64,000 nt of DNA. Source: Lawsonella clevelandensis. Its GTDB lineage: Bacteria; Actinomycetota; Actinomycetes; Mycobacteriales; Mycobacteriaceae. Under the pieces are notes generated by a model. The model did no database searches. It was not told where the DNA came from and saw only the letters and a program-made list of their open reading frames with translations. Both the position numbers and the translations under genes were made by a program. Every line of letters begins with the position of its first letter. Within the stretch, counting starts at the first letter, position 1. The stretch is from NCBI RefSeq assembly GCF_003241315.1, contig NZ_QFOZ01000004.1, positions 124,001 through 188,000 on the forward strand, written 5' to 3'. Below, piece by piece: positions 40,384-49,618 of the stretch.

Positions 40384-42393
40384 GTGACTACTACCGATTC
40401 TGCCTCGGCTGCACAGGACTTTGTGGCACCCGCCTCCATCGTCCCTGGCGTCACCATTGGTGATGTGCTTGATGGCCATGTGCCGGATTGCCCCACACCA
40501 GTCGCATGGGATGAAGCGATGGCTCACTTCAATCTCGTCAGCCCCCTCAACCGTCGTAAATTCAAGATCATCGTTGTTGGCACTGGCCTCGCCGGTTCCG
40601 GCGCCGCCGCTGCCCTCGGTGAACTCGGCTACGACGTGCAGGCCTTCACCTACCACGACGCACCCCGCCGTGCTCACTCCATTGCTGCCCAGGGTGGCGT
40701 TAACTCCCCCCGTGGCCGCAAGGTTGATAATGACTCCCTCTACCGCTTCGTTAAAGACACGGTAAAAGGTGGCGACTACCGCTGCCGCGAGGCCGATGCC
40801 TACCGACTGGGTCAAGAAGGCGTCCGCGTTATTGACCACATGGATGCCATCGGTGCCCCCTTCGCCCGCGAATACGGCGGCACCCTCGCCACTCGTTCTT
40901 TCGGTGGCGTGCAGGTATCCCGTACGTACTACACCCGTGGCCAAACAGGACAGCAGCTTCAGCTGGCTGGCGCACAGGCACTGCAGCGCCAGATCCACTG
41001 CGGCACTGTTAAACTGACCACCCGCGCAGAAGTTCTTGACTTCATTGTGAAGGACAACCGCTGCCAGGGCGTGGTTGTGCGTAACCTGGTGACCGGCGAA
41101 ATCACCGCTCACACCGCACACGCCGTCATTCTTGCCACTGGTGGTTACGGCAACGTCTACTTCGACTCCACCCTGGCAAAGAACTCCAACGCCTCGGCTT
41201 CCTGGCGTGCCCACCAGCGTGGCGCCTACTTCGCCTCCCCGTCCTTCGTGCAGTTCCACCCAACAGGCCTGCCGAAGAACTCCTACTGGCAGTCCAAGAC
41301 CATCCTCATGTCGGAGTCTCTCCGTAACGATGGCCGCATTTGGGTGCCGAAGAAGGAAGGCGACGACCGCCCCGGTAACGAGATCCCCGAAGAGGAACGC
41401 GACTACTTCCTCGAGCGTAAGTACCCCGCCTTCGGCAACCTGGTTCCGCGTGACGTGGCCTCCCGTGCCCTCTCCCGCGAAATCAACGCTGGACGCGGTG
41501 TTGGACCTCTCCATAACGCCGTGTACCTGGACTTCCGCGACGCCATCCAGCGTTTCGGCAAGGACACCATCGCCGAGCGTTACGGCAACCTTTTCCACAT
41601 GTACAAGGACGCCACCAACGAGGATCCCTACGAGGTTCCCATGCGTATCGCCCCCACCGTCCACTTCACCATGGGTGGTCTGTGGAGCGACTACAACATG
41701 ATGACCTCCATTCCGGGCCTGTTCGTCGGCGGCGAGTGTGGCTGGGGCTACCACGGCGCTAACCGCCTGGGTGCTAACTCCCTGCTGTCCGCATGCGTTG
41801 ACGGCTGGTTCACCCTCCCCTACACCGTCCCGAACTACCTGGCCAAGCTGCTCAACACTCCTACCTTGGAGCAGAGCGACCCGGCCGTACAGGAAGCCCT
41901 CACCCGGACCCAGGACCGTATCGACGCCCTCATGTCGATCAACGGCAACCACGGCCCCGAGTACTTCCACCGCAAGCTCGGCGAAATCATGTACAAGGGC
42001 GTTGGCGTGTTCCGTACCGTACCGGACCTTATGAACGCCCTCGACAGCATTCGTGCCCTCCGCAAGGAATTCTGGTCTGACCTCAACATCACCGGCCAGG
42101 AAGGCGACCTTAACCAGGTGCTGGAGCGTGCCGGCCGTGTTGCCGACTACCTCGAACTTGCAGAACTGATGGCAATTGATGCTGCGGACCGCGACGAGTC
42201 CTGCGGTGCACACGTTCGTGATGACCACCAGACTCCAGAAGGCGAAGCCGACCGTGTTGACGACAAGTGGTGCTTCGTTTCCGCTTGGGAATCCACTGGT
42301 AGCGAGAAGGGCGGCGAACGCTCCTTCATCCGCCACGCTGAACCTTTGACCTTCGACAAGGTCCCGCTGATGACAAGGAACTACAAAGAATGA
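40384..42393 (+). CDS. sdhA: Succinate dehydrogenase flavoprotein subunit
   Basis: The catalytic subunit that oxidises succinate to fumarate, with covalently bound FAD. The 669 residues include IIVVGTGLAGSGAAAALGEL, the flavin-linking His in RAHSIAAQGGVN, FVQFHPTGLP and MRIAPTVHFTMGGLWSDYN. The start is GTG at 40384 with AGGAG 10 bases upstream. Its stop overlaps the sdhB start (ATGA). The type resembles the menaquinone-reducing enzyme of C. glutamicum. Confidence 0.96.
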   Translation: MTTTDSASAAQDFVAPASIVPGVTIGDVLDGHVPDCPTPVAWDEAMAHFNLVSPLNRRKFKIIVVGTGLAGSGAAAALGELGYDVQAFTYHDAPRRAHSIAAQGGVNSPRGRKVDNDSLYRFVKDTVKGGDYRCREADAYRLGQEGVRVIDHMDAIGAPFAREYGGTLATRSFGGVQVSRTYYTRGQTGQQLQLAGAQALQRQIHCGTVKLTTRAEVLDFIVKDNRCQGVVVRNLVTGEITAHTAHAVILATGGYGNVYFDSTLAKNSNASASWRAHQRGAYFASPSFVQFHPTGLPKNSYWQSKTILMSESLRNDGRIWVPKKEGDDRPGNEIPEEERDYFLERKYPAFGNLVPRDVASRALSREINAGRGVGPLHNAVYLDFRDAIQRFGKDTIAERYGNLFHMYKDATNEDPYEVPMRIAPTVHFTMGGLWSDYNMMTSIPGLFVGGECGWGYHGANRLGANSLLSACVDGWFTLPYTVPNYLAKLLNTPTLEQSDPAVQEALTRTQDRIDALMSINGNHGPEYFHRKLGEIMYKGVGVFRTVPDLMNALDSIRALRKEFWSDLNITGQEGDLNQVLERAGRVADYLELAELMAIDAADRDESCGAHVRDDHQTPEGEADRVDDKWCFVSAWESTGSEKGGERSFIRHAEPLTFDKVPLMTRNYKE

Positions 42394-43139
42394 AGTTGCA
42401 TCTGAAGGTATGGCGTCAGGCTGGCCCCGACGCCCCGGGCGCGTTCAGTGAATACGACGTCGATGACGCTTACGAGGCAATGACCCTCCTTGAGCTGCTC
42501 GACCGCCTTAACGATCGCCTTATCGAAGCCGGCGAAGAGCCTATCGCTTTTGAGTCCGACTGCCGTGAAGGCATCTGCGGTTGCTGCGGTATGAACGTCA
42601 ACGGACGTCCCCACGGCCCGAAGAAGAACACCCCGTCCTGCCACCAGCACCTCTCCTCCTTCAAGGATGGGGACACCATCACCCTGGAGCCCATGCGCTC
42701 CGCGGTGTACCCGGTGGTTAAGGACCTCATCATCGACCGCGGCAAGCTTGACCGCGTGCTTGAAGCAGGTGGCTGGGTCTCCATCAACGCCGGTACTGCC
42801 CCCGACGCTGACGCTGTTAACAGCAACCACGCCCAGGCTGAGCGTTCCCTCGACTACGCTGCATGCATCGGTTGCGGTGCCTGCGTCGCAGCCTGCCCGA
42901 ACGGTGCAGCCCACCTGTTCACCGGTGCTAAGCTCATGCACCTGGCTCTGCAGCCACTAAGCTCTCTCGAGCGTGGTCGCCGCGCCAAGGATATGGTTGA
43001 TGTTCTCGAGCAGGACTTCGGTTCTTGCTCCTACTACGGTGAGTGCGCTGAGGTCTGCCCGGCAGGCATCCCCATCACCGCAGTAGCTGCCATCAACCGG
43101 GAGCGTCTGCGCCGCATGTTCCGTGGTAAGGACGACTAA
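42390..43139 (+). CDS. sdhB: Succinate dehydrogenase iron-sulfur subunit
   Basis: Carries electrons from SdhA to SdhC. Three cluster motifs are present in 249 residues: CREGICGCCGM plus a distal Cys for [2Fe-2S], CIGCGACVAACP for [4Fe-4S], and CSYYGECAEVCPAGIP for the third cluster. It is translationally coupled to sdhA and followed by a strong terminator, which closes the sdhCAB operon. Confidence 0.96.
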   Translation: MKLHLKVWRQAGPDAPGAFSEYDVDDAYEAMTLLELLDRLNDRLIEAGEEPIAFESDCREGICGCCGMNVNGRPHGPKKNTPSCHQHLSSFKDGDTITLEPMRSAVYPVVKDLIIDRGKLDRVLEAGGWVSINAGTAPDADAVNSNHAQAERSLDYAACIGCGACVAACPNGAAHLFTGAKLMHLALQPLSSLERGRRAKDMVDVLEQDFGSCSYYGECAEVCPAGIPITAVAAINRERLRRMFRGKDD

Positions 43140-43190
43140 AAACACTACCTCCCTATAACTGTTGCGGCCGGCCCCGCTACAGTTCGGTGA

Positions 43191-43220
43191 CTGGGGCGTA
43201 CCCTCCGGGGTACGCCCCAG
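43191..43220 (+). terminator. Intrinsic terminator of sdhCAB
   Basis: Arms CTGGGGCGTACCC (43191-43203) and GGGTACGCCCCAG (43208-43220), 4-base loop, followed by TTTT. Confidence 0.92.
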
Positions 43221-43327
43221 TTTTCTATGTGGTATAAGTTTTTCCTTTAGGTTGCCCAGTTAACAGCCATGCCGGCGTAAGCTCGGTAGGCTGGAAGGGC
43301 ATTACCGTCTCATAAAGAAGGTTTTTC

Positions 43328-44416
43328 ATGACTAACCCCACTGATATCCCTATGAACTGGCAAGATGGTGCTCAAACTACGCCAGAAGCGCCTAGTCAAG
43401 AAGATATTAATGCCGCTCTAGAAATCCTTGACCAGAATTATGCGGAAATCGAAGCTGCCTACAACAGTGGGGAAATTGACCAGGAAACTTACGACAAGCT
43501 CTCTGAAGCTGTAAAAACGATGCGGGAAAAGATGGAGCGCGGCGAAATGCCGGAACTCCCCTTCAATCCGAATGAGCCCATGCCCGTCGTCCTCGGTATG
43601 GTTGCTGCCCATATGGTGAGCATTTTTAGCGCGATCGGTGGTAGCCTCTGGACCGTCGACGATCCCGAACGCCTCAGCGACATTATGGGACGTAACTCCA
43701 TTCCACGTACTCTTACCCCCGCCTCCGGCCTGCGCGAGATAGGTCTCCTTACTCCTGCCGCTGGCACGCTTATGGTTGCGGAGCGGGTCTCCAAAGAAGT
43801 TGTCGACGACCCCAGCAAAGACCGCTGGTCCGGGCATCCTGATGTGACGCAGCCAATGCAGGGAGATAAAGATGCGGAAGGGGAGGATATATACATGCGT
43901 ACCCACACCTTCCACCTCAGCGACCCGGAAGAAACTGAGGATAATCCGTGGGAGGATGTGGAAGCGTTCCTTCGTCGTATCGCTTCTGAAAACCCTACAC
44001 GTGGCCAGTATGCCATTGTTGAGAAAGCAAGCGATTTAGACCAGAAACCAGCTGGCCAGGAGCATCCTGATCACTATGTCCTCTTCGGTATTTTCCACAC
44101 TGATGAGGATGATGGGGACCAGATCGTTATTGAAACATTCCCGCATCCTGAAGATGCACAATTCTGGGATACTGTCGATAAGCCTGTGTCTGGACCCACT
44201 ATCGTTGCCGCAGACAGCAGTACTGATCCTGCCGAACAGGGCTCTATTGCCACAGTCGCTGCCGCATCGTGGGGCACGAACCCGTGGGATCTTGTCGTCT
44301 CCTACGCTCCCGTTCCTCCACGTCCGGGAACACCGGAGGCGGAAGAGTGGCAGAAGGCTATGGATGCTGCTGCTGAAGCTGCGCGTCAAGCTGCAGAACA
44401 AGGAAACCAAGCATAG
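43328..44416 (+). CDS. Unknown cytoplasmic protein
   Basis: A 362-residue acidic protein without signal peptide or membrane segment. The first 80 residues look like a coiled coil or helical hairpin (LEILDQNYAEIEAAYNSGEI); the middle has a possible amphipathic region (PVVLGMVAAHMVSIFSAIGG); the later part mixes strands (HYVLFGIFHTDEDDGDQIVI) and ends in an Ala-rich helix. I do not recognise a family. It is preceded by its own promoter region after the sdh terminator and followed after 15 bp by a lipoprotein gene. Confidence 0.75.
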   Translation: MTNPTDIPMNWQDGAQTTPEAPSQEDINAALEILDQNYAEIEAAYNSGEIDQETYDKLSEAVKTMREKMERGEMPELPFNPNEPMPVVLGMVAAHMVSIFSAIGGSLWTVDDPERLSDIMGRNSIPRTLTPASGLREIGLLTPAAGTLMVAERVSKEVVDDPSKDRWSGHPDVTQPMQGDKDAEGEDIYMRTHTFHLSDPEETEDNPWEDVEAFLRRIASENPTRGQYAIVEKASDLDQKPAGQEHPDHYVLFGIFHTDEDDGDQIVIETFPHPEDAQFWDTVDKPVSGPTIVAADSSTDPAEQGSIATVAAASWGTNPWDLVVSYAPVPPRPGTPEAEEWQKAMDAAAEAARQAAEQGNQA

Positions 44417-44431
44417 GGCTAATAACAGCTA

Positions 44432-45130
44432 ATGAGGAGAAAATCTGCTGGCACGCTGCTACTACCGTTAGCTCTCTCCCTGTCGCTCAGCATGGCGGGA
44501 GCAGTGGGAGTGAGTGGCTGTAGTACTTCCGAATCTCGTTTTGAGAGTGTCCCAGTGCAGGATTTTCTCGTCGCGGAGAAGGAATTACCGCAGGGTTTTT
44601 CCTCCTCGCCTATTCGCGGGAATGAGTTGAGCCGTGCCACGGAAGGCACCCAACAGCCTTCCCGCGCGGAGTGCAGGGAACCGTCAAAACAGTGGTTTTC
44701 CGTTGCTTCTGCCGATAATCAAGCGGGTGAGTATCTGGAATACCCGGCTGCTGAAGTGGTTGTTGCCCTACTGCTTGTCCGTCCTGCCGGTTCGCTGACG
44801 CATATTGATAGATATATCGACCTGTGCCAGCACTATATACGACAGGGCAGCGGCCTTACCCTGGGTGTCAGCGTTAAACCCTATAGTGTTCCCGATAAGA
44901 CACCGGGGGCACGCGCATATCAAGAACGTATTGCGCTCAGTCACAACAGCGCACACGGTACTGTGCAGGACAGTACCGTGTCCTCCACCTATCTTTATGG
45001 GAATGTTCATGGAGTGGGTGTTATCGCTATTTTGCGATCGCGAAAGGCTCTTCCAACAGCGCAGCAGACAGCTAGTTTGAATGCTATTTTTGCAGGTCAA
45101 GTAGAAAAAATTAGTCGCACATACGGCTAG
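44432..45130 (+). CDS. Lipoprotein of unknown function
   Basis: A 232-residue protein with a lipoprotein signal peptide (LLLPLALSLSLSMAGAVGVS before lipobox VSGC, Cys30). The rest is soluble and exported: about 200 residues with two further cysteines (AECREP, DLCQHY). The organisation resembles the many LpqN/PknH-sensor-like lipoproteins of mycolata, but I cannot assign a family. The close spacing to the upstream gene suggests co-transcription. Confidence 0.75.
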   Translation: MRRKSAGTLLLPLALSLSLSMAGAVGVSGCSTSESRFESVPVQDFLVAEKELPQGFSSSPIRGNELSRATEGTQQPSRAECREPSKQWFSVASADNQAGEYLEYPAAEVVVALLLVRPAGSLTHIDRYIDLCQHYIRQGSGLTLGVSVKPYSVPDKTPGARAYQERIALSHNSAHGTVQDSTVSSTYLYGNVHGVGVIAILRSRKALPTAQQTASLNAIFAGQVEKISRTYG

Positions 45131-45175
45131 CTAGCTACGCGCTAACAGATATGCGCTACCAAAATTTTATTTTTG

Positions 45176-46492
45176 ATGCAGAATCGAAGTGTGACTTCTC
45201 CAGTAAAGAAAACCCCACTGCCGCTTCCCGATATTGAGCCTGAACAGGCGCGTATTAAACGGGCAGAGCTGAAAAAGACGCGCACAATTGCCACCTCAAT
45301 GCTGGTGGTGGCAGCTGTTATTTTCATCGTTTGCCATATTCTGCAACGTCATTACGACTGGGTGTGGTTGGGATTCTTACGCGCTGCTGCGGAAGCCGGC
45401 ATGGTTGGTGGTCTAGCAGACTGGTTCGCAGTGACAGCGCTTTTCCGCCACCCCCTAAAGATCCCCATTCCGCACACTGCCATCATCAGTGAGCAGAAAG
45501 ACAAGATGGGGAGCAGTATGGCGACGTTTGTCGCCGATAATTTCCTCAACCCGGAATTAGTGGGGGAGAAGATTGAATCGGCGCATGTTCCCCAACGCCT
45601 CGGCGAATGGCTGCAGAAGCCGGAGAATGCCGACAAAGTATCCGGGGAGCTTGGCACAGCCGTCAAAGGTGTCCTGGATGTTATTGATGATCAGGAAATG
45701 CTGGAGCTATTCGACCGCACGCTGCATCGACAGTTAGATGATCGTGTTCTTGCCCCGGAGCTTGGCGAATATCTCCAAAAACTTTTAGATTCCGGGAAGG
45801 AAGAGCCCGCTATCCAATTCTTGGCGGATAAGGTCTCGCAGTGGGCGGTGAAGGCCGGTCCTACTATTGAGCGCATTGTAGACAAGGATAGCCCCGTGTG
45901 GGCGCCGCAAGTTCTGCAGAATCTTTTGGGTTCCCGTATTCACCGTGAATTGATGGAATGGACAGTTAAAGTTGCTCACGATCCGGAGCATGAGGCACGT
46001 CTAGCGGCGAAGCGGTGGCTCCAGGAGCTAGCAGATGATCTCCGTACCGATGAGAAGACCATAGAAAAAGTTGAGGAGATCAAGAGGAATATCCTTGCGA
46101 AGGAAGCTACATCGGGTATCGCAGAAAAAACGTGGATCAGTACGAAGGAAATGCTGCTCCGCACAAGTGCTGACCCGAATAGTCTGCTGCGGCGTAAAGC
46201 ACGCCAAGCTGTTGTGTCTATGGGACGCGCGATGGCAACAAGCGAGAAAGTGCAAGCGGTTATCACTGAGCGAGTAGTGGCTGCCTCTAAGCATTTAGCC
46301 TCCAACTACGCCCCAGAAATTACTGCCATTATCTCTGATACCGTGGAGCGTTGGGATGCGGCGGAAGCCTCCGATAAAATCGAAGTACTAGTGGGCAAAG
46401 ACCTGCAGTTCATTCGTATGAATGGCACTATCGTAGGTTCGCTTGCCGGCCTCCTTATCTACACCATCGCTTTCTTCGTCTTAGGGGTGTAA
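45176..46492 (+). CDS. DUF445 family membrane protein
   Basis: The 438-residue protein has a membrane segment near residue 42 (MLVVAAVIFIVCHILQ), then GFLRAAAEAGMVGGLADWFAVTALFRHP, the signature of DUF445 (YjiN/YheB type), a long helical middle and a C-terminal membrane segment (MNGTIVGSLAGLLIYTIAFF). Function unknown; relatives are membrane proteins with a large helical domain. The ATG at 45176 is taken rather than the TTG just before. DUF2516 follows after 5 bp. Confidence 0.9.
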   Translation: MQNRSVTSPVKKTPLPLPDIEPEQARIKRAELKKTRTIATSMLVVAAVIFIVCHILQRHYDWVWLGFLRAAAEAGMVGGLADWFAVTALFRHPLKIPIPHTAIISEQKDKMGSSMATFVADNFLNPELVGEKIESAHVPQRLGEWLQKPENADKVSGELGTAVKGVLDVIDDQEMLELFDRTLHRQLDDRVLAPELGEYLQKLLDSGKEEPAIQFLADKVSQWAVKAGPTIERIVDKDSPVWAPQVLQNLLGSRIHRELMEWTVKVAHDPEHEARLAAKRWLQELADDLRTDEKTIEKVEEIKRNILAKEATSGIAEKTWISTKEMLLRTSADPNSLLRRKARQAVVSMGRAMATSEKVQAVITERVVAASKHLASNYAPEITAIISDTVERWDAAEASDKIEVLVGKDLQFIRMNGTIVGSLAGLLIYTIAFFVLGV

Positions 46493-46497
46493 TCAGT

Positions 46498-46845
46498 TTG
46501 TCTTTTACAACCTATGTTCTGAGTGTGCCTATTGAAATGCTCGTCGTGGCTGTATTGGCACTCATCGGTGGTGTTCTTGCGATTCGCTCTATTGTGCATG
46601 CTTCCCGGATGCGAGCGGATGCTTTTGAACTCACTGGAAAAGTATCCAAAACTGGCTGGGTAGCTATGCTCGTGGCATCCCTCATCGTGCTACTGATGAA
46701 TGCTCTTTCCTTGGGCTACCGCATGATTACCCTGGTGATTATCGCCTGGGTCATTGTGGGCGTCTATTGGGGGTCAAAGCGGAAAGAAATGGATAACCTG
46801 GTGAACTTTTCACAGGACGGTTACGGCAATAACTGGACTCGCTAG
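46498..46845 (+). CDS. DUF2516 family membrane protein
   Basis: A 115-residue protein with three membrane segments (IEMLVVAVLALIGGVLAI, VAMLVASLIVLLMNALSL, ITLVIIAWVIVGVYWG). Length and pattern match DUF2516, found upstream of deoC in mycobacteria. The start is a TTG 6 bases after the DUF445 stop. Function unknown. Confidence 0.85.
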   Translation: MSFTTYVLSVPIEMLVVAVLALIGGVLAIRSIVHASRMRADAFELTGKVSKTGWVAMLVASLIVLLMNALSLGYRMITLVIIAWVIVGVYWGSKRKEMDNLVNFSQDGYGNNWTR

Positions 46846-46910
46846 AACAAACTAGCTCAGTGCATTAGCTAGTCCAGTGTATTAGGCGGCGCAGCAGCTA
46901 AGACGTGGTT

Positions 46911-46948
46911 TTACAGCTTATGAGCCGGCCTTTATGCTTTATGAGCCG
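46911..46948. repeat. 21-bp tandem copy of the purU 3' end
   Basis: On the minus strand CGGCTCATAAAGCATAAAGG is followed by CCGGCTCATAAGCTGTAAAA. The duplicated TCATAA brings a second TAA (46920-46918) exactly 21 bp after the purU stop, in frame. Confidence 0.6.
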
Positions 46949-47844
46949 AAGATAACCGTGCGATGGTTGTGCACCTGTACACGGTCTTCTAGGAACCAGC
47001 GCAAGCCACGGGCGAGCACAAGCTGCTCAATATCGCGGCCTTTACGCACCATGTCTTTTTCTGTGTCGGCATGGCTGACACGCTGCACGTCTTGTTCAAT
47101 GATGGGGCCATTGTCCAGGTCACTGGTAACGAAATGGCAGGTGGCACCCACTAGTTTCACACCGCGTTTATAGGCTTGGCCGTAGGGACGGGCTCCCATG
47201 AAGGAGGGGAGGAAACTGTGGTGGATGTTGATGCAGCGTCCTTCCCAGCGTTCGCAGAGGTCGGGGGGAAGAATCTGCATGAATCGTGCAAGCACAATAA
47301 CGTCGGGTTCTTCCGCATCAACAATGTTGGCAATGACGTCGAAGGCTTCCCTTTTTCCCTGTTCTCCGGGTCCGAAGGGGACGTAGTGGTAGGGGATGCC
47401 GTAGTAGTCGGCGACGGGTTCCATGTCGGGGTGGTTGGAGACGATGCAGGCCACGTCCATGGGGTAGTCGCCGTGGTGAATACGGCCCATGAGGTCGTGG
47501 AGGCAGTGACCCTGCTTGGAGACGAGGATGACGCCGCGTTTCAAGATGGCGGTGTCAGTTACCTGGGCGTGGGCGTCGGGGCCGATTTGCTGTGCCATTT
47601 CTATCCAGCGTTTTTTAAGTTCGTCGTAGCTCATGTCGACGGAGCTGGCAAGAACAGCTTGACGAGTGTGGAACCAGCCGGAGACAGGGTCTGCATGGTA
47701 GGCAGCTTCCAGAATCCAGCCGCCTACGTCCGCGAGAAACTTGGAGATTTCGGCGACGATGCCGACGCGGTCGGGGCAGTCCAGGGTAAGAACGTAGCGG
47801 TGTTCATTGCCGGACATGGCGGGCTTCTGGTCGTTCACAATCAT
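46939..47844 (-). CDS. purU: Formyltetrahydrofolate deformylase
   Basis: PurU hydrolyses 10-formyl-THF to formate and THF, balancing one-carbon pools. An ACT domain at the N-terminus (YVLTLDCPDRVGIVAEISKF) is followed by a formyltransferase-like domain with VLVSKQGHCLHDLMGR, VLARFMQILPPDL, catalytic INIHHSFLPSFMGARPY and SDLDNGPIIEQ. The ATG at 47844 (301 residues) is chosen; the frame is open to 47910, but that would overlap deoC. It is divergent from the DeoC-like gene, as in corynebacteria. Confidence 0.93.
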   Translation of the reverse strand: MIVNDQKPAMSGNEHRYVLTLDCPDRVGIVAEISKFLADVGGWILEAAYHADPVSGWFHTRQAVLASSVDMSYDELKKRWIEMAQQIGPDAHAQVTDTAILKRGVILVSKQGHCLHDLMGRIHHGDYPMDVACIVSNHPDMEPVADYYGIPYHYVPFGPGEQGKREAFDVIANIVDAEEPDVIVLARFMQILPPDLCERWEGRCINIHHSFLPSFMGARPYGQAYKRGVKLVGATCHFVTSDLDNGPIIEQDVQRVSHADTEKDMVRKGRDIEQLVLARGLRWFLEDRVQVHNHRTVIFGS

Positions 47845-47874
47845 GTGCCATATTTTAGCGGGTAGCCTGGAGCT

Positions 47875-48618
47875 ATGACATTTCTTGATGACACAGCATC
47901 TGTTAATCATGGTGTTGATTTACCCGTCAACCGTGTTGAACTAGCGGCTTTTATTGATCTGATGGTGACCTCGCCAGAACGCACTGCAGATGAAGTGCGG
48001 GATGTGGTTGCACGGGCAGACGAGTGGGGGCTGAACGCCTGCTATGTGCCATCTAGTTGTGTGCCGCAGCCGCAGGCACAAGTACCGGTGGGGGCGCTAG
48101 TGAATTATCCGTGGGGGACGGACTGCAGCCTTGCGAAGGCGTTTGCGGCTCGCCTAGCGGTGGATCAGGGGGCCAGCGAGATTTGTGCGGTGTCCCATCT
48201 GGGAACGATTGTGGCGGGGGATTGGAATGCTCTTATGGCGGATATGGTGACGGTGCGGGAGGCTGTGCCGTCCCCGGTCATACTACAGTTTGTGGTGGAT
48301 ACGAGATATTTGCTGACCTTGCCGGATGGGGCAGAGCGTCTGGCGCGCTGTTGCCGGATCGCTGCGACTGTAGGCGTGGATATGGTGGTGGCGTCCACCG
48401 GGCTACACATGGCTGGTGGAGCGTCGCCGAAGAGTGCGCAGCTTGTGCCCGCAGTGCAGATTATGGCGGAGACCGTCGGCGGAAAACTCGGTATTAAAGC
48501 AATGGGTGGGGTGGATTCAGCGGAGTGTGCACTTGCAGCGATGGCGGCAGGGGCCACGCAGTTAGGCTGTACGGAAACAGAGGTGGAGGCCGTTCTGGCT
48601 GGTATGCCAGCGCTGTGA
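47875..48618 (+). CDS. DeoC-like protein lacking catalytic residues
   Basis: The 247 residues align with deoxyribose-phosphate aldolase in order and length (ALVNYPWGTDCSLAKAF, GASEICAVSHLG, GASPKSAQLVPAVQIMAETV, LGIKAMGGVDSAECALAAM). However the Schiff-base lysine of the family motif VKTSTG is Val162 here (MVVASTGLH), the catalytic Asp of EIDMV is Cys104 (SEICAV), and the N-terminal DHT is DLM. Only the second lysine (Lys198) remains. It occupies the deoC position next to purU. The frame is intact, so it may have a new or regulatory role, or be decaying. Confidence 0.85.
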   Translation: MTFLDDTASVNHGVDLPVNRVELAAFIDLMVTSPERTADEVRDVVARADEWGLNACYVPSSCVPQPQAQVPVGALVNYPWGTDCSLAKAFAARLAVDQGASEICAVSHLGTIVAGDWNALMADMVTVREAVPSPVILQFVVDTRYLLTLPDGAERLARCCRIAATVGVDMVVASTGLHMAGGASPKSAQLVPAVQIMAETVGGKLGIKAMGGVDSAECALAAMAAGATQLGCTETEVEAVLAGMPAL

Positions 48619-48638
48619 CCCGGCCTTTAGCCCGTGAG

Positions 48639-49472
48639 CTATTTGCGGTCTACTGCACTGGCGTGGATAAGGTCCTGGCTGGTGAAGTCTTTACCGTTCA
48701 GCTCCACCACAATGGAGTTGTCTTTAATAGTGACTGATTCGGCGGTGAAATTAGCGGGGAGGAGCTTAACGTATTCTCCAGACAATTCGGGGAGGATAGC
48801 GCGGAGGGCATCTACGAGAGTGTTGTTGTGGAAGCCGGCGATGGCGACGTCTTTGAGCTCAAACGAGAAGTTGCCGTCGCGGACGGTGGGGATGATGCTG
48901 AATTTCGCGAAGCCGTCATTGAAGATGAGATCAACGCTGCTGGATGTGGGCTGATAGTTGACGGCGGTGACGGTAGCGGAATCAGCGAGTAGTCCTCCCT
49001 GCTTTTTCAACTCATTGTTGATGACGTTTTTGAGTGTTGCGGGGGGAATGGTCAGCGTGGCGTGGGCGCTGTCAAAGTGCAGGTTATTTTTGTCGGCGTA
49101 GTTGATGCCCTTGGCGTCGAATTCTACAAGTGTGCCAGCACGCATATCAGCAGGTGGCATGGGGCCGATAGTGACATTGATCTGCGGCAGGGTCTTGGAG
49201 GAGAGACCGAAAAGGATGGGTTTGGAACCGAAGGCAGTGTGAACGGGCACACCGATATTGCGGCAGCTTTCCTCATCGTTGGGGTTGTCGGTGCAGTTTT
49301 TGTTGATGTCGGCGGAGATGGAGTCGGCAACCTGGGAGCCGATGCTGTGGCGAGTGTAGAGCTCAATGCCGAGACAAATCAGCACAATGGTGAAAAGAGC
49401 AATAAGGATGAGGGGGATGGCAGCGCGATGGCGGCTGGGGAGCTGTCCTTGCGGGGTTCCAGGTTCAGTCAT
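48639..49472 (-). CDS. DUF2993 family exported/membrane-anchored protein
   Basis: A 277-residue protein with an N-terminal membrane anchor (AAIPLILIALFTIVLICLGI) and an outside domain of alternating strands (VLVEFDAK type segments, SVTIKDNSIVVELNG near the end) fitting DUF2993, a lipid-binding-like tubular fold family found in mycolata. The position downstream of deoC on the opposite strand is the same as in mycobacteria (Rv0479c). The start at 49472 (MTEPGTPQG) is preferred; 49502 is the alternative. Confidence 0.82.
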   Translation of the reverse strand: MTEPGTPQGQLPSRHRAAIPLILIALFTIVLICLGIELYTRHSIGSQVADSISADINKNCTDNPNDEESCRNIGVPVHTAFGSKPILFGLSSKTLPQINVTIGPMPPADMRAGTLVEFDAKGINYADKNNLHFDSAHATLTIPPATLKNVINNELKKQGGLLADSATVTAVNYQPTSSSVDLIFNDGFAKFSIIPTVRDGNFSFELKDVAIAGFHNNTLVDALRAILPELSGEYVKLLPANFTAESVTIKDNSIVVELNGKDFTSQDLIHASAVDRK

Positions 49473-49618
49473 GCTTTTATTGTTCCAGGTGTGCTGGTTC
49501 ATTCGCCACTGTATGTGCCATCACAAGCGTTACTGTAGGTGCACCGCATTCTTCGCTGAAGCTCCACGGGGCTCTGTTGAGAGATGTGTCCGTGCCCTTT
49601 CCATTGCCAATTGCGGGT

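Noticed and set aside
39940..42336. A 798-codon open frame on the strand opposite sdhC/sdhA
   Set aside because: It mirrors sdhC and sdhA, has no motifs and arises from strong codon bias of sdhA.
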